From contig NZ_CP062983.1 in the NCBI RefSeq assembly GCF_015500095.1, positions 1,922,001 through 1,986,000 of the forward strand: a stretch of DNA of 64,000 nt, given 5' to 3'. This document shows positions 41,340 to 49,901 of the stretch, in pieces. Under the pieces are notes generated by a model that worked only from the letters and a program-made list of their open reading frames with translations, was not told the DNA's origin and did no database searches. A program made the translations under genes and the position numbers. Source of the DNA: Phototrophicus methaneseepsis. Its GTDB lineage: Bacteria; Chloroflexota; Anaerolineae; Aggregatilineales; Phototrophicaceae. The stretch's first letter is position 1. Each line of letters begins with the position of its first letter.

Positions 41340-42242
41340 ATGGAAACCTCCGGCCCGCTGCTCAATACAGAGATAGGCCCCTACCGCTGTATGCAGGTGC
41401 TTGGAGAGGGTATCAATCACAAGTTGTATCATGCGATTGAGCCTGAAACAGACCGCCTGATCGCCCTACGCGTCATCCCTCTGAATCCCCATCAAAGCGA
41501 CCTTCAATATAAATCAGCTACGCTGGTGAGGCACATCCAGGCGATTAATAGTGCTTACACGGTGCCCGTCATCGACTTTGGGATTGATGACGATGTGCTG
41601 TATATTGCATCTCCGGATATGCCCGGTGGCTCGCTAGAATCGCGCTTTAAGCGATTTCATCAGGATAAAGCTGTGCATAAGCAGGGTATTCCCTGGCCTT
41701 CATTAGGCAGCGCTCTCTATCTGGTAGAACGCATTGCCCACGCGCTCGATGATGTGCATTCCGCAGGTTATGTGCATGGCCTTGTCGACCCGATCAATAT
41801 TATGTTCGATAAAAAGGGCCATGGTTACCTGGGCGAACTGGGTATTTCTCAGTTAACCAAGCTGATCTTCCGCCTGGGCGATACCAACAGCCTCTACGTC
41901 AGCCGATATGCTGCGCCGGAGCTATGGCAGGGGAACCGGCCTCAACCCGCGTCAGATCAATATTCGCTGGCCTGCCTGGCGTATGAATTGTTCACCGGGG
42001 AATTGCCTTTTTCCGGGCAGTCGATATATACGCTTATGAAACAGCACACAGAAGATGCTGTGATGCCACCTCGTTTCGTCCGGCCAGAGCTGCCGGATAC
42101 GCTGACGATCCCCTTCTGGCGAGCGCTCGCCAAGCCTATGGAAGAGCGTTATGGTAACGTAGGCGAATTTGTAGATGATTTAAGAGAAGCGCTGCCAGAT
42201 GTGGCGCGCGATGTTAGCCCATTCTTCACAGAACCCCTCTAG
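41340..42242 (+). CDS. Ser/Thr protein kinase-like pseudokinase
   Basis: A 300-residue protein with the kinase fold but damaged catalytic motifs. The glycine loop is partial (LGEGINHKLY); the ATP-anchoring Lys of the VAIK motif is Arg44 (IALRVI); HRDLKPxN reads HGLVDPIN, so catalytic Asp is Leu148 and Lys is Asp150; DFG reads ELG (166-168). The structural Asn153, the APE motif (192-194) and the later SDQYSLACLAYELFTGELPF segment are kept, so the fold is likely intact. It probably acts as a scaffold or regulator of other kinases or FHA proteins. AGGAG lies 13 bases upstream. It has no transmembrane segment. Confidence 0.88.
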   Translation: METSGPLLNTEIGPYRCMQVLGEGINHKLYHAIEPETDRLIALRVIPLNPHQSDLQYKSATLVRHIQAINSAYTVPVIDFGIDDDVLYIASPDMPGGSLESRFKRFHQDKAVHKQGIPWPSLGSALYLVERIAHALDDVHSAGYVHGLVDPINIMFDKKGHGYLGELGISQLTKLIFRLGDTNSLYVSRYAAPELWQGNRPQPASDQYSLACLAYELFTGELPFSGQSIYTLMKQHTEDAVMPPRFVRPELPDTLTIPFWRALAKPMEERYGNVGEFVDDLREALPDVARDVSPFFTEPL

Positions 42243-42714
42243 ATACACGAAAAGCACGCGCTTCTAGCAAGTTATATATAGGAAGCAGTCAAGGGTTTGG
42301 GCTGTTTATAGTGGGGAGATAATGTAGCAGGACGATGCTCCCTAACGATTCAATCGTCCTGCTACACAATGATGACTAGGGCGTGGCTGATTTAGGCGGC
42401 TGTGACCCCCACGCCGCTGTATAAGCGGGCGCGCTCTCACGCCTAGCATAGATCGTGTGGTATCTGCTTGTTAATGATGTTGGTATGAAGTTGCAGTCCC
42501 ACCTCTGGGTGCGCGCACATGGCTCATACTCCTCTAATGTAACATAAGGTTTATCGTACGCACAAGGACGACCTCCACAACTTTTCATTAAAATTCTGCC
42601 AAGTTCGCATGAATACGGTCAATCTGATGATTGCTCAGTGCTGATTCGCCTTTCGTGTGTGGCTGCACTATCCTAAATAGGGAATTGATTTTTCTATGAG
42701 GATGCTGGGTATTT
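42243..42714. other. Intergenic region with a long perfect inverted repeat
   Basis: About 470 bases without a supportable gene. TGTAGCAGGACGAT (42323-42336) and ATCGTCCTGCTACA (42353-42366) form a perfect 14-base stem around a 16-base loop, without a U-tract. A minus-strand frame of 70 codons at 42376-42588 is Cys-rich but has no ribosome site or known relatives and is not called. Confidence 0.5.
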
Positions 42715-43305
42715 GTGGATAGCGACACCTTCTCTCAATACGCCCAAAATTTAGCGGAACAAGCGCGCGATCTCTGGTTGCGCTGGTGGCTGCTGCGTTG
42801 GGTATCCTTGAATTTGCTGGCGTGGTTTGTGGGGCTGTTGGGGTTCGCGCTGCTCGTGGCGTGGTTCGGCTTGGTAGGCGTGCCGATTGGCTTGCTGTTA
42901 CTGGGTTTATTGATTGGCGTGGCCCAACGCTATGCTCAGGTTATGGCGTTATCCCGGCAGTGGTTATGGTGGAGTATGGGCGGTGTTGTGCTGGGTGCCC
43001 TGAGCCTGTTTTTGCTGGTGCCGATCTGGCTGATTCATCAGCAGGCGGGCTTGTTGTTGATGGGTGCGTTATTTGGCGGTGTGCTCGGCGGCTTACAGGC
43101 GATGGTTGTGCAGACGCGCGGTTTATCGGCTGCCCTGGCCTGGGCTTTTGCCAATGTCATAGCCGGCTTGATGTGTGCCCCGCTGACGTTTGGCTTGCTC
43201 GGCATGCTGCCGATTGTGTGTATGCCTGGGTTTTTATTGTTCTCGCTTATTACTGGGTGGGCTATCGGGTGGGTAAGACGTCAACCACTGGAAAAAAGTC
43301 CATAA
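42715..43305 (+). CDS. Multi-pass membrane protein of unknown function
   Basis: A 196-residue protein with five to six hydrophobic segments rich in Leu, Gly and Trp (for example LLAWFVGLLGFALLVAWFGL, VPIGLLLLGLLIGVAQ, LSLFLLVPIWLI). No charged active-site motif stands out and the family is not recognised. The start is GTG at 42715, with GAGG about twelve bases upstream, so the start is uncertain. Its stop codon overlaps the first repeat of the operator-like sequence in front of the MocR-type gene. Confidence 0.65.
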   Translation: MDSDTFSQYAQNLAEQARDLWLRWWLLRWVSLNLLAWFVGLLGFALLVAWFGLVGVPIGLLLLGLLIGVAQRYAQVMALSRQWLWWSMGGVVLGALSLFLLVPIWLIHQQAGLLLMGALFGGVLGGLQAMVVQTRGLSAALAWAFANVIAGLMCAPLTFGLLGMLPIVCMPGFLLFSLITGWAIGWVRRQPLEKSP

Positions 43306-43333
43306 ATTGGACCACCAATCCCTGGAATTGGAC
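43298..43333 (+). promoter_or_regulatory. Paired AATTGGAC repeats upstream of the MocR-type regulator
   Basis: AATTGGAC occurs at 43305-43312 and 43326-43333, 21 bases (two helical turns) apart. The first copy is also half of an inverted repeat GTCCA-N5-TGGAC (43298-43312). MocR-family proteins (GabR, PdxR) bind such repeats near their own promoter, so autoregulation is likely. Confidence 0.55.
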
Positions 43334-43463
43334 TTAATGGTAGAGTATCATTTATGCATGACTCGTCGATTAGTGGGTTTCCTGGGAAATTGACTCGGTT
43401 GGCGGGAATCTTTCGTTGGAGCACGTTTGCGCTAGAGGCGGCGCACAGGTAGTGAGGTGTATG

Positions 43464-44957
43464 ATGTCTACCGAGTTGGGGATCGTTTTAGACCGTGAGA
43501 GCGAAGAGCCAATATATAAACAGCTTATTCGTCACATTAAAATGCAGATTGAAAGTGGTGATTTAGCGTCGGGCACTCGCCTCCCTGCTAGCCGCGAACT
43601 CGCCAAAGACATTAATGTCAGTCGTATTAGCGTCGTCAACGCATATGCGGAGTTACGAGCAGAAGGCTATTTAAGTGCCCATGCGGGTCGCGGCACGTTT
43701 GTCTCTCGCGATGGGCAATCCGTCGCCGCCGCAACCAATGGGACGCTTTCCGCAGCGGCAACAACACGCGCCATGCACGATTATTCGATCCGCGATATGA
43801 TGAAGCTCGCACGTCGCCCCGGCATCATTAATTTTAGCCATGGGGCACCCTCGCCTGAGTTCTTCCCCATGCATCACCTACAGAGTGCTATTAATGCCGT
43901 GTTGGATCGTGATGGCCCGTCCGCACTCTTATATGAACGTCCTGAGGGATATGGCCCCCTGCGCGTGGCTGTGCGCGATTATATTAGCGCACTAGGTATT
44001 ATGTGCAGCGTGGATAATGTTCTCATTACAGGCGGTGCTCAGCAAGCGCTCGACCTGGTGGTGCAGTCGCTTGTTTCAGAGAATGAGACGATTGTCGTTG
44101 CCTCGCCAACCTATATCGGTATGCTCGACGTAGCCAGGGCGCGTCGTGTCCAGGTGCATTCCGTGCCAATGGACGAAGACGGCATCCGCTTGGACTGCCT
44201 GGAATATTATTTGATGGAGAATAATCCACGGCTGATTTATGTCATGCCGACATTCCAGAACCCGACGGGTAAGGTCATGCCGTTGCATCGCCGCCGCCAA
44301 TTATTGAACCTGGCGAATGATTATGGTGTGCCAGTGCTGGAAGACGCGGTGTATCATGAATTCCGCTTTGAAGGCGAAGCTGTACCGCCCCTAAAAGCGC
44401 TGGATACCACTGATAATGTCATTCACGTCAGCGCTTATACCAAGATGCTGCTGCCCGGTATGCGCATTGGTTACCTCGTCGCGACCAATAATCAGTTTGA
44501 GCGACTGGTACGTGTGAAACAGGCAGCGGATATATCCACCTCTGGATTAAACCAGCGTGTGATCCATCTGATGATTCAGCGTGGCGTCATTGCTCAACAG
44601 CTTGAACGCAACAATCGGGAGCTGCGTCGGCGGCGTGATGCTGCCCTGGAAGCGGCACACAAATACTTCCCGGCGGGGATGCAGTGGGAAGTGCCCCAGG
44701 GCGGTATTTATCTGTGGGCAACCCTGCCACCGAATGGCCCAACTGCCGCGGAATTATTCATCACGGCTGTGCAAAAGCAGGTTTCATTCGCCATTGGCAA
44801 CGTGTTCTTCGTCAATGGACGTGGTGCACGCAACATCCGCTTGAATTATGGGATGCAGCGGCCTGAGTTGATTGATGAGGGCTTCCGTCGATTGGGCGAA
44901 GCATGGCGTGAACTGGCTGATAAATACAGCGAGATTGAGTCGACCCCGCTGCTATAG
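43464..44957 (+). CDS. MocR/GabR-type regulator or aminotransferase (GntR winged helix plus PLP aminotransferase domain)
   Basis: A 497-residue fusion. The N-terminal winged helix (about 10-80) has PIYKQLIRHIKMQIESGDL, GTRLPASRELAKDINVSR and AYAELRAEGYL of the GntR family. The aminotransferase class I domain follows: GGAQQALDLV, the MPTFQNPTG motif, and SAYTKMLLPGMRIGYLV with the PLP-binding Lys. Members either regulate vitamin B6 or GABA genes or act as 2-aminoadipate aminotransferases. The ATG at 43464 is chosen over 43461 because GAGGT is five bases upstream. The paired repeats upstream support a regulatory role. Confidence 0.92.
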   Translation: MSTELGIVLDRESEEPIYKQLIRHIKMQIESGDLASGTRLPASRELAKDINVSRISVVNAYAELRAEGYLSAHAGRGTFVSRDGQSVAAATNGTLSAAATTRAMHDYSIRDMMKLARRPGIINFSHGAPSPEFFPMHHLQSAINAVLDRDGPSALLYERPEGYGPLRVAVRDYISALGIMCSVDNVLITGGAQQALDLVVQSLVSENETIVVASPTYIGMLDVARARRVQVHSVPMDEDGIRLDCLEYYLMENNPRLIYVMPTFQNPTGKVMPLHRRRQLLNLANDYGVPVLEDAVYHEFRFEGEAVPPLKALDTTDNVIHVSAYTKMLLPGMRIGYLVATNNQFERLVRVKQAADISTSGLNQRVIHLMIQRGVIAQQLERNNRELRRRRDAALEAAHKYFPAGMQWEVPQGGIYLWATLPPNGPTAAELFITAVQKQVSFAIGNVFFVNGRGARNIRLNYGMQRPELIDEGFRRLGEAWRELADKYSEIESTPLL

Positions 44958-45039
44958 GGAGAGTGATGTCGCAACATTTTGTGCCTGTCGACGTATAGAA
45001 AGTGTGAGAATTATTCGTGTCGATAGACGGAGTTAAACA

Positions 45040-45360
45040 ATGTTGTTGACCACGACCAATACGCTGGAAGGCCACAAAATCAAGAAGTATGTGGGTATCG
45101 TCAGCGGAGAAGCTATTCTAGGTGCGAATGCATTCCGCGATATGTTCGCAGGTATTCGTGATGTAATCGGTGGCCGTTCAGCGGCTTATGAGAGTGAACT
45201 GCGTAAGGCCAAGAAGATTGCTCTGGATGAAATGTCAGCGCAAGCTGCAGAAACAGGCGCGACCGCAGTCATCGGCATTGATCTTGATTATGAGACGATC
45301 GGTGCCAATGGCAGTATGCTCATGGTGACCGCCAGCGGGACAGCCGTCATCACAGACTAA
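45040..45360 (+). CDS. YbjQ/UPF0145-family protein
   Basis: A 106-residue protein matching the YbjQ family: [20 protein letters not shown] at the start, [19 protein letters not shown] in the middle, and [16 protein letters not shown] with [11 protein letters not shown] at the end. The family forms pentameric rings and is labelled a putative heavy-metal-binding domain, but its role is unproven. GGAG seven bases before the ATG supports the start. A strong terminator follows. Confidence 0.93.
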   Translation: MLLTTTNTLEGHKIKKYVGIVSGEAILGANAFRDMFAGIRDVIGGRSAAYESELRKAKKIALDEMSAQAAETGATAVIGIDLDYETIGANGSMLMVTASGTAVITD

Positions 45361-45402
45361 GGACTTAAGAGAATCGCTCAGAAAGCGTATTCTCGGCATG
45401 AT

Positions 45403-45430
45403 AAAGGGGACGTCCAAGACGTCCCCTTTT
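45403..45430. terminator. Bidirectional terminator between ybjQ-like and puuD-like genes
   Basis: AAAGGGGACGT pairs perfectly with ACGTCCCCTTT around CCAAG, with T on the plus and A on the minus-facing side. Confidence 0.9.
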
Positions 45431-45450
45431 ATGTTTGTGTCTGTTTATGG

Positions 45451-46134
45451 CTATGACTGTGTGGCGCGGCATTTCTCGATGAATGTCTGGAAGATCGCAC
45501 TGTGATCCGCGAGGCGCTCCGGGTGCCACTGAATACCCAGCAGGCGGCCATCATCAGATGTAATGCCCTCAATAATGCCGTCGGGGCTGTGCGCAATCGC
45601 ATGCAGACCCGCGCCCACACTGGCTACTGCCTGGATGTGATACGTATTTGCGGTAATCTCGCTGCTCTCGAAGATGTCGCGCAGAACAGAATCGCGCGCC
45701 AGGTATACCTGATGCGGCTGACCGCCTCGGCTGCTGCTGTGCACAGCGGCATTTTGTCGTTCTGCCATCAGGTCGCCGTAGATGGTGCCACCTGCTTGAG
45801 CATTGATGAACTGCATCCCATAGCAGATGCCCAGAACTGGCTTGGCCGTCATGGCTTCGTAGATGATGGTATCCGCTTGATCTCGTACCGGGTCTACAGG
45901 GTCGATATCTTCCGGCAGAGGGCCTGTTAGCCCTTTGGTGATGCCCGGCCCACCCGTCATAACCAGCCCATCCAGCATGGCAGCTAGGGCGGCTGCTGTT
46001 TCAGCATGTTGCACCATGGGGAGGATGATGGGCACACCGCCAGCATTTTCGACCGCTTGAATATAAGTGTGATCGACGCTTTGCCTGCCGTCTTTATAAC
46101 TGGTGGTGATGCCGATGCGCGGTTGTTCGGTCAT
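45451..46134 (-). CDS. Gamma-glutamyl-gamma-aminobutyrate hydrolase-like (class I GATase, PuuD type)
   Basis: A 227-residue peptidase C26 family protein. The nucleophile elbow is PVLGICYGMQFIN; the catalytic His and partner Glu are in GIQWHPERLADH. LDGLVMTGGPGI is the conserved glycine-rich strand and QAGGTIYGDL, VHSSSRGGQPHQV and TYHIQAVASVG are typical of the PuuD subgroup. PuuD frees GABA from gamma-glutamyl-GABA in putrescine breakdown, but puu neighbours are absent and other gamma-glutamyl substrates are possible. The ATG at 46134 begins at the normal place (MTEQPRIGIT); a longer frame starts at 46161. Confidence 0.88.
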   Translation of the reverse strand: MTEQPRIGITTSYKDGRQSVDHTYIQAVENAGGVPIILPMVQHAETAAALAAMLDGLVMTGGPGITKGLTGPLPEDIDPVDPVRDQADTIIYEAMTAKPVLGICYGMQFINAQAGGTIYGDLMAERQNAAVHSSSRGGQPHQVYLARDSVLRDIFESSEITANTYHIQAVASVGAGLHAIAHSPDGIIEGITSDDGRLLGIQWHPERLADHSAIFQTFIEKCRATQS

Positions 46135-46227
46135 AAGTGCTCGTCTTTTGCTGTCGATCATGAGTCAATGTCTGCCAGTATAGCAGGCCCCCGTGCCAGG
46201 GATAGAGCCGGGGCGCGTTCCACGACG

Positions 46228-46992
46228 TTAGCGCACAACCTCATAAGAGATAATGACGGAGTCTCCCAGGCGGATCGCGGTGCCGGGTGTGAGCGTCATC
46301 AGGCCATCAACACGGCGGTTCTGTACGAAGGTGCCGTTGGTGCTGCCGACGTCTTCCATCCCGTAGCCGCGATCTCGGCGCATGAAGCGCAGATGAAAAC
46401 GGCTGACTTCTGGATCTTCAATGGAGATGTCGTTGGCTTTGTCGCGCCCTAAAGTCACCACATCTTTATCCAGCTTGAACATATCATTCAGGTTCGGGCC
46501 ACGTCGCACGACAATCCACGTGCCGGGTTCCTGCGGCATATTCACACGGATATACTCTGTGGCGGCGGCACGGCCCTGTTGCGGCAGGCCACCAGTCTGG
46601 GGCATCTCGCTGAGGACACGTGGCAGCTCCCGCACGAAGTAATCCCAGAAATGAGCCGCATCCGTAAACCCGCTCATATCGAAGCGCTCTAATGTTTCCA
46701 GGCGTGGATGCACATCCGCCGGGCGGACGATAATCGGAATGACTTTTTTGCCATAGGCGAGTGCACTGGCCCATTCATATGTCACATAAACGGATTCCGC
46801 CGCGGCTGGTGTGACGACGACCATCAATGCATCCGATGAGCGGATTGCATCATCAATATCCAGCCGCCAATCCTGGCCTGGGCGCGGTCTGGGGTCGATC
46901 CACGGTTTGTGTCCGGCGCGCACCAGCACTTCCCTTAAGCCGGCGACGAAACGTTGATCTTTGGGGGAATAAGACAGAAAGACGTTTGCCAT
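46228..46992 (-). CDS. TIR-FHA fusion protein
   Basis: A 254-residue soluble protein. Residues 1-130 form a TIR domain: VFLSYSPKDQRFV, a BB-loop-like DPRPRPGQDW, SSDALMVVVTP and VTYEWASAL, in which Glu73 sits at the position of the NADase glutamate. Residues about 155-254 are an FHA domain with LGRDKAND, SRFHLRF and STNGTFVQN. The fusion would link phosphothreonine recognition to a TIR domain that may degrade NAD or assemble filaments. I know of no named system with this exact layout. The ATG at 46992 is chosen; a longer frame begins at 47031. A second TIR protein is at 56971. Confidence 0.88.
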   Translation of the reverse strand: MANVFLSYSPKDQRFVAGLREVLVRAGHKPWIDPRPRPGQDWRLDIDDAIRSSDALMVVVTPAAAESVYVTYEWASALAYGKKVIPIIVRPADVHPRLETLERFDMSGFTDAAHFWDYFVRELPRVLSEMPQTGGLPQQGRAAATEYIRVNMPQEPGTWIVVRRGPNLNDMFKLDKDVVTLGRDKANDISIEDPEVSRFHLRFMRRDRGYGMEDVGSTNGTFVQNRRVDGLMTLTPGTAIRLGDSVIISYEVVR

Positions 46993-47377
46993 AACCCTTT
47001 TACCCTTTTTTGTTCGCTTTTTTGTGCGCAAATTGCCATGATGGTTGTTACCACTGCGGCATGGGCTTGATGCTTGCCCGTTGCGCCACGACGAAAGACA
47101 TGATTACGAAAGAAATGATGACGAAAGACGCGTTTATGATATGCGTCTGATGTTGTATATGCAATTGTAGCGTAATTTTGCCTGTTACATGGGCGGGAGG
47201 TGCTGCAATCTGCGTGACAGTCTGTTTTCTGGCTGTCCTTGCCATCTGATATTTTATAGACGAGTATACTGTGGTTTGCCTTGTGTATCGAATGGTCTGG
47301 TGGCTTCTGTTACAATGTGAAGCGATAATAACGAGCAACCATAGAGCATGATTAATTAAGAAGGGATGACCCCCGCG
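46993..47377. other. Divergent intergenic region between TIR-FHA and cysS
   Basis: About 385 bases. It contains three 15-base units in tandem (47091-47135) and otherwise no supportable frame. It must hold the promoters of both genes. No T-box was recognised before cysS. Confidence 0.45.
47091..47135. repeat. Three tandem 15-base repeats starting ACGAAAGA
   Basis: ACGAAAGACATGATT, ACGAAAGAAATGATG and ACGAAAGACGCGTTT follow each other without gaps. The first two differ at two positions; the third diverges in its second half. Confidence 0.65.
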
Positions 47378-48832
47378 ATGAGTTTGCGGATATTTAACGT
47401 CCTGGGGCGTGAAAAGCAGGTATTTAAGCCGATCAACGAAGGCCGCGTCAATATGTATGTCTGTGGCCCGACCGTCTATGATTACTCTCATCTAGGCCAT
47501 GCTAAGACGTATGTCTCGTTTGATGTGGTCGTGCGCTATTTGCGCCACCTGGGCTACGACGTCCTGTACGTACAAAATCTGACGGATGTAGGCCATCTGC
47601 TGGAGACTGGGGAAGATCGCATCTTGCGCAAGGCGCAGCAGCTCCAGGCCAAGCCAATGCAAATTGTAGAGCAGTATGTGCGCGCTTACTTCGAAGATAT
47701 GGACGCGCTCAATGTTCAGCGGCCTGATATTTCCCCACGTGCCAGCGGGCATATTCCAGAACAGATCGAGATGATCCAGACTTTGCTGGATACCGGCCAT
47801 GCTTATGAAGTCAATGGCAGCGTTTACTTCGATGTGACTAGCGATGAGGATTACGGCAAGCTGAGCAACCGCCGTATTGAAGAACAAGAAGAAGGCACAC
47901 GCGAGTCTGTGCGTTCAGAGAAGCGCAACGGCGGCGACTTCGCGCTCTGGAAGAAGGCCGAACCAGAGCATATCCTACGCTGGAATAGCCCCTGGGGCGA
48001 GGGCTTCCCTGGCTGGCATATTGAGTGCAGCGCTATGTCTAAGAAGTATCTCGGCGAGACATTCGATATTCATGGTGGGGGTATTGATAATATCTACCCG
48101 CACAATGAGAACGAAATCGCCCAAAGCGAGTGCGCCAATGAAGCGCCTATGGCGAATTATTGGATGCTCGTTGGCAGCCTGACTGTTGACAGCGTGAAGA
48201 TGTCTAAGAGCCTGGGTAACTTCGTCCGTATTAAGGATGCCCTGGAAACCTACCGTCCGGAAGTCATCCGTATGCATGCCATCAGCGCACATTACAGCAA
48301 TCCGCTGGATTACAGCGATAAATCGATTGATGACCTGAGCAAAGCATGGGGCCGCTTGAACGACGCCGTACAGCTCACCCGGCACCAGATGAATCAGGCA
48401 TCTGATAGCGATGAGGGTAACGGCTTTGTGGAACGCCTGGAAAAAGCGCGTGCCGATTTTACGGAAGTCATGGATGATGACTTCAACACGCCTGGTGCGA
48501 TTGCCATCATGCAGGACCTGACGCGGGATGTGAATACGCTGCTCAATGGCGATGTTGCGGTGGGTTTGCCTGTACTGAAAGAGATCGCTGATACCTATAA
48601 AGTGCTTGGCGGCGATATCCTGGGTATTTTGCCGGATGTCACGGCGGAAGCAACCACAGGCGGTAATGCGGAGCGCGAAGGCAAGCTCATTGAGATGCTG
48701 ATTGATATGCGTGCCCGTGCACGTGTGGATAAAAACTATGCCGAGAGCGACCGCATCCGTGACGAACTGGCTGGCTTGGGCGTGGTGCTGGAAGATCGGT
48801 CTGATGGGACCATCTGGAAGGTCGAATCGTAG
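47378..48832 (+). CDS. cysS: Cysteinyl-tRNA synthetase
   Basis: Class I aminoacyl-tRNA synthetase of about 484 residues. The zinc- and substrate-binding Cys of YVCGPTVYD, the HIGH-like motif [16 protein letters not shown], the second zinc-site segment WHIECSAM, the [20 protein letters not shown] block and KMSKSLGNF are all present. The C-terminal helical region with DIRAxAR-like text ([20 protein letters not shown]) is normal. The ATG at 47378 is preferred, as the product then begins like other CysRS; an ATG at 47366 directly abuts the AAGAAGGG ribosome site. A terminator and the methyltransferase gene follow. Confidence 0.97.
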   Translation: MSLRIFNVLGREKQVFKPINEGRVNMYVCGPTVYDYSHLGHAKTYVSFDVVVRYLRHLGYDVLYVQNLTDVGHLLETGEDRILRKAQQLQAKPMQIVEQYVRAYFEDMDALNVQRPDISPRASGHIPEQIEMIQTLLDTGHAYEVNGSVYFDVTSDEDYGKLSNRRIEEQEEGTRESVRSEKRNGGDFALWKKAEPEHILRWNSPWGEGFPGWHIECSAMSKKYLGETFDIHGGGIDNIYPHNENEIAQSECANEAPMANYWMLVGSLTVDSVKMSKSLGNFVRIKDALETYRPEVIRMHAISAHYSNPLDYSDKSIDDLSKAWGRLNDAVQLTRHQMNQASDSDEGNGFVERLEKARADFTEVMDDDFNTPGAIAIMQDLTRDVNTLLNGDVAVGLPVLKEIADTYKVLGGDILGILPDVTAEATTGGNAEREGKLIEMLIDMRARARVDKNYAESDRIRDELAGLGVVLEDRSDGTIWKVES

Positions 48833-48862
48833 CAAACGCCTCTTTTGTGTGTTGTCTTTAAC

Positions 48863-48886
48863 GGGGCACAGATTGCTGTGCCCTTT
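48863..48886 (+). terminator. Hairpin terminator after cysS
   Basis: GGGCACAG pairs with CTGTGCCC around ATTG, followed by TTT only. Confidence 0.65.
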
Positions 48887-48955
48887 GCAATCTAGGGATG
48901 TGGTTACGAGATAGGCCGCGTCTTTAGATCATTAACCTGTTTGATGGGAGTCATG

Positions 48956-49717
48956 ATGCCCGAATTTTTATATGGTCTATGGCCGATTATGGAAGCGCTG
49001 CGGTCTGGACGCCGCCAACCGGATCAACTCATCCTGACGGAACGGCTGGAAGAGCGCGGCCAGGTGGCGAAGATTACCGAGATGGCGCAGGAGATGGGCG
49101 TGCCCATCAAACGTGTGAATAAGCGCATCCTGGATGATATTTCCGGCAATGGCAACCATCAGGGCATGGCGCTGCGTGTTTCGCCGTATCCGTATGTGGA
49201 AGTCGAAGATATTTTAAAGCTGGCGGATGAGAGAGGCGAAAAGCCATTTATCCTGATCCTTGATCTGCTGAAGGACCCGCAGAATGTGGGCTCGTTGCTG
49301 CGTGTGAGCGATGCTGTCGGGATACATGGCGTCATCATGCAGGATCGCCGCAGTGTGGGGGTTACCAATTCCGTGGTGGCGGCTTCTAGCGGGGCTGTGG
49401 AGCACCTCCACGTTGCCCAGGTGACGAACCTCGTTAACACCATGAAGCAGCTTAAAGAGAATGACGTCTGGATGATTGGTATGGACGTTGGCGCGAACAT
49501 CCCGCCTCTGGATAAGACCGACCTCAATATCTCGCTGGGATTGGTCATGGGTAGCGAAGGCGAGGGTATGCGTCGCCTAGTGCGCGATACCTGTGATATG
49601 CTGGTAACGTTGCCGATGCGCGGCCAGGTCGGTAGCTTGAATGTGGCGACAGCGGGCAGCATTGCCTTATATTCAGCGTGGCAGGCTCGTAACTGGGAAG
49701 GCTGGGCCCACGCTTAG
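48956..49717 (+). CDS. TrmH/RlmB-family RNA 2'-O-ribose methyltransferase
   Basis: A 253-residue SPOUT methyltransferase. The N-terminal substrate-binding domain (FLYGLWPIMEALRSGRRQ to NHQGMALRV) is that of RlmB and relatives. The trefoil-knot domain shows LILDLLKDPQNVGSLLRVSD with the conserved Asn-x-Gly-x-x-x-Arg, GLVMGSEGEGMRRL and LPMRGQVGSLNVATAGSIAL, motifs 1 to 3. RlmB methylates G2251 of 23S rRNA; some members act on tRNA, so the exact target is open. Position after cysS is common in bacteria. GGGAG five bases before the second ATG (48956) sets the start. Confidence 0.93.
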   Translation: MPEFLYGLWPIMEALRSGRRQPDQLILTERLEERGQVAKITEMAQEMGVPIKRVNKRILDDISGNGNHQGMALRVSPYPYVEVEDILKLADERGEKPFILILDLLKDPQNVGSLLRVSDAVGIHGVIMQDRRSVGVTNSVVAASSGAVEHLHVAQVTNLVNTMKQLKENDVWMIGMDVGANIPPLDKTDLNISLGLVMGSEGEGMRRLVRDTCDMLVTLPMRGQVGSLNVATAGSIALYSAWQARNWEGWAHA

Positions 49718-49901
49718 GCTCATTATTCGACGCGCTGCCGTCAAAAACTTGGGTACGTTATGGGGCTCTTTGATTGCCTGAAACACACTTGCCGGGTGTC
49801 ATATCAGCGACTTCGGCTTAAAGAATATTAGGTTTCAGGTTACAATAAGAGACACCCAAACTATAAATATTAGCGCCATGCCACGAGAAGGATGGTCACT
49901 C

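Noticed and set aside
42376-42588. Minus-strand frame of 70 codons, Cys-rich
   Set aside because: It starts with ATG but has no ribosome site, promoter or family resemblance; it may be chance in a gene-free gap.
47048-47491. Minus-strand frame of 147 codons spanning the tandem repeats
   Set aside because: It overlaps the cysS start and its repeated Phe-Val-Ile-Ser text comes only from the 15-base repeat.
47975-48835. Minus-strand frame of 286 codons opposite cysS
   Set aside because: Entirely inside a certain cysS gene with diagnostic motifs; the antisense product resembles nothing.
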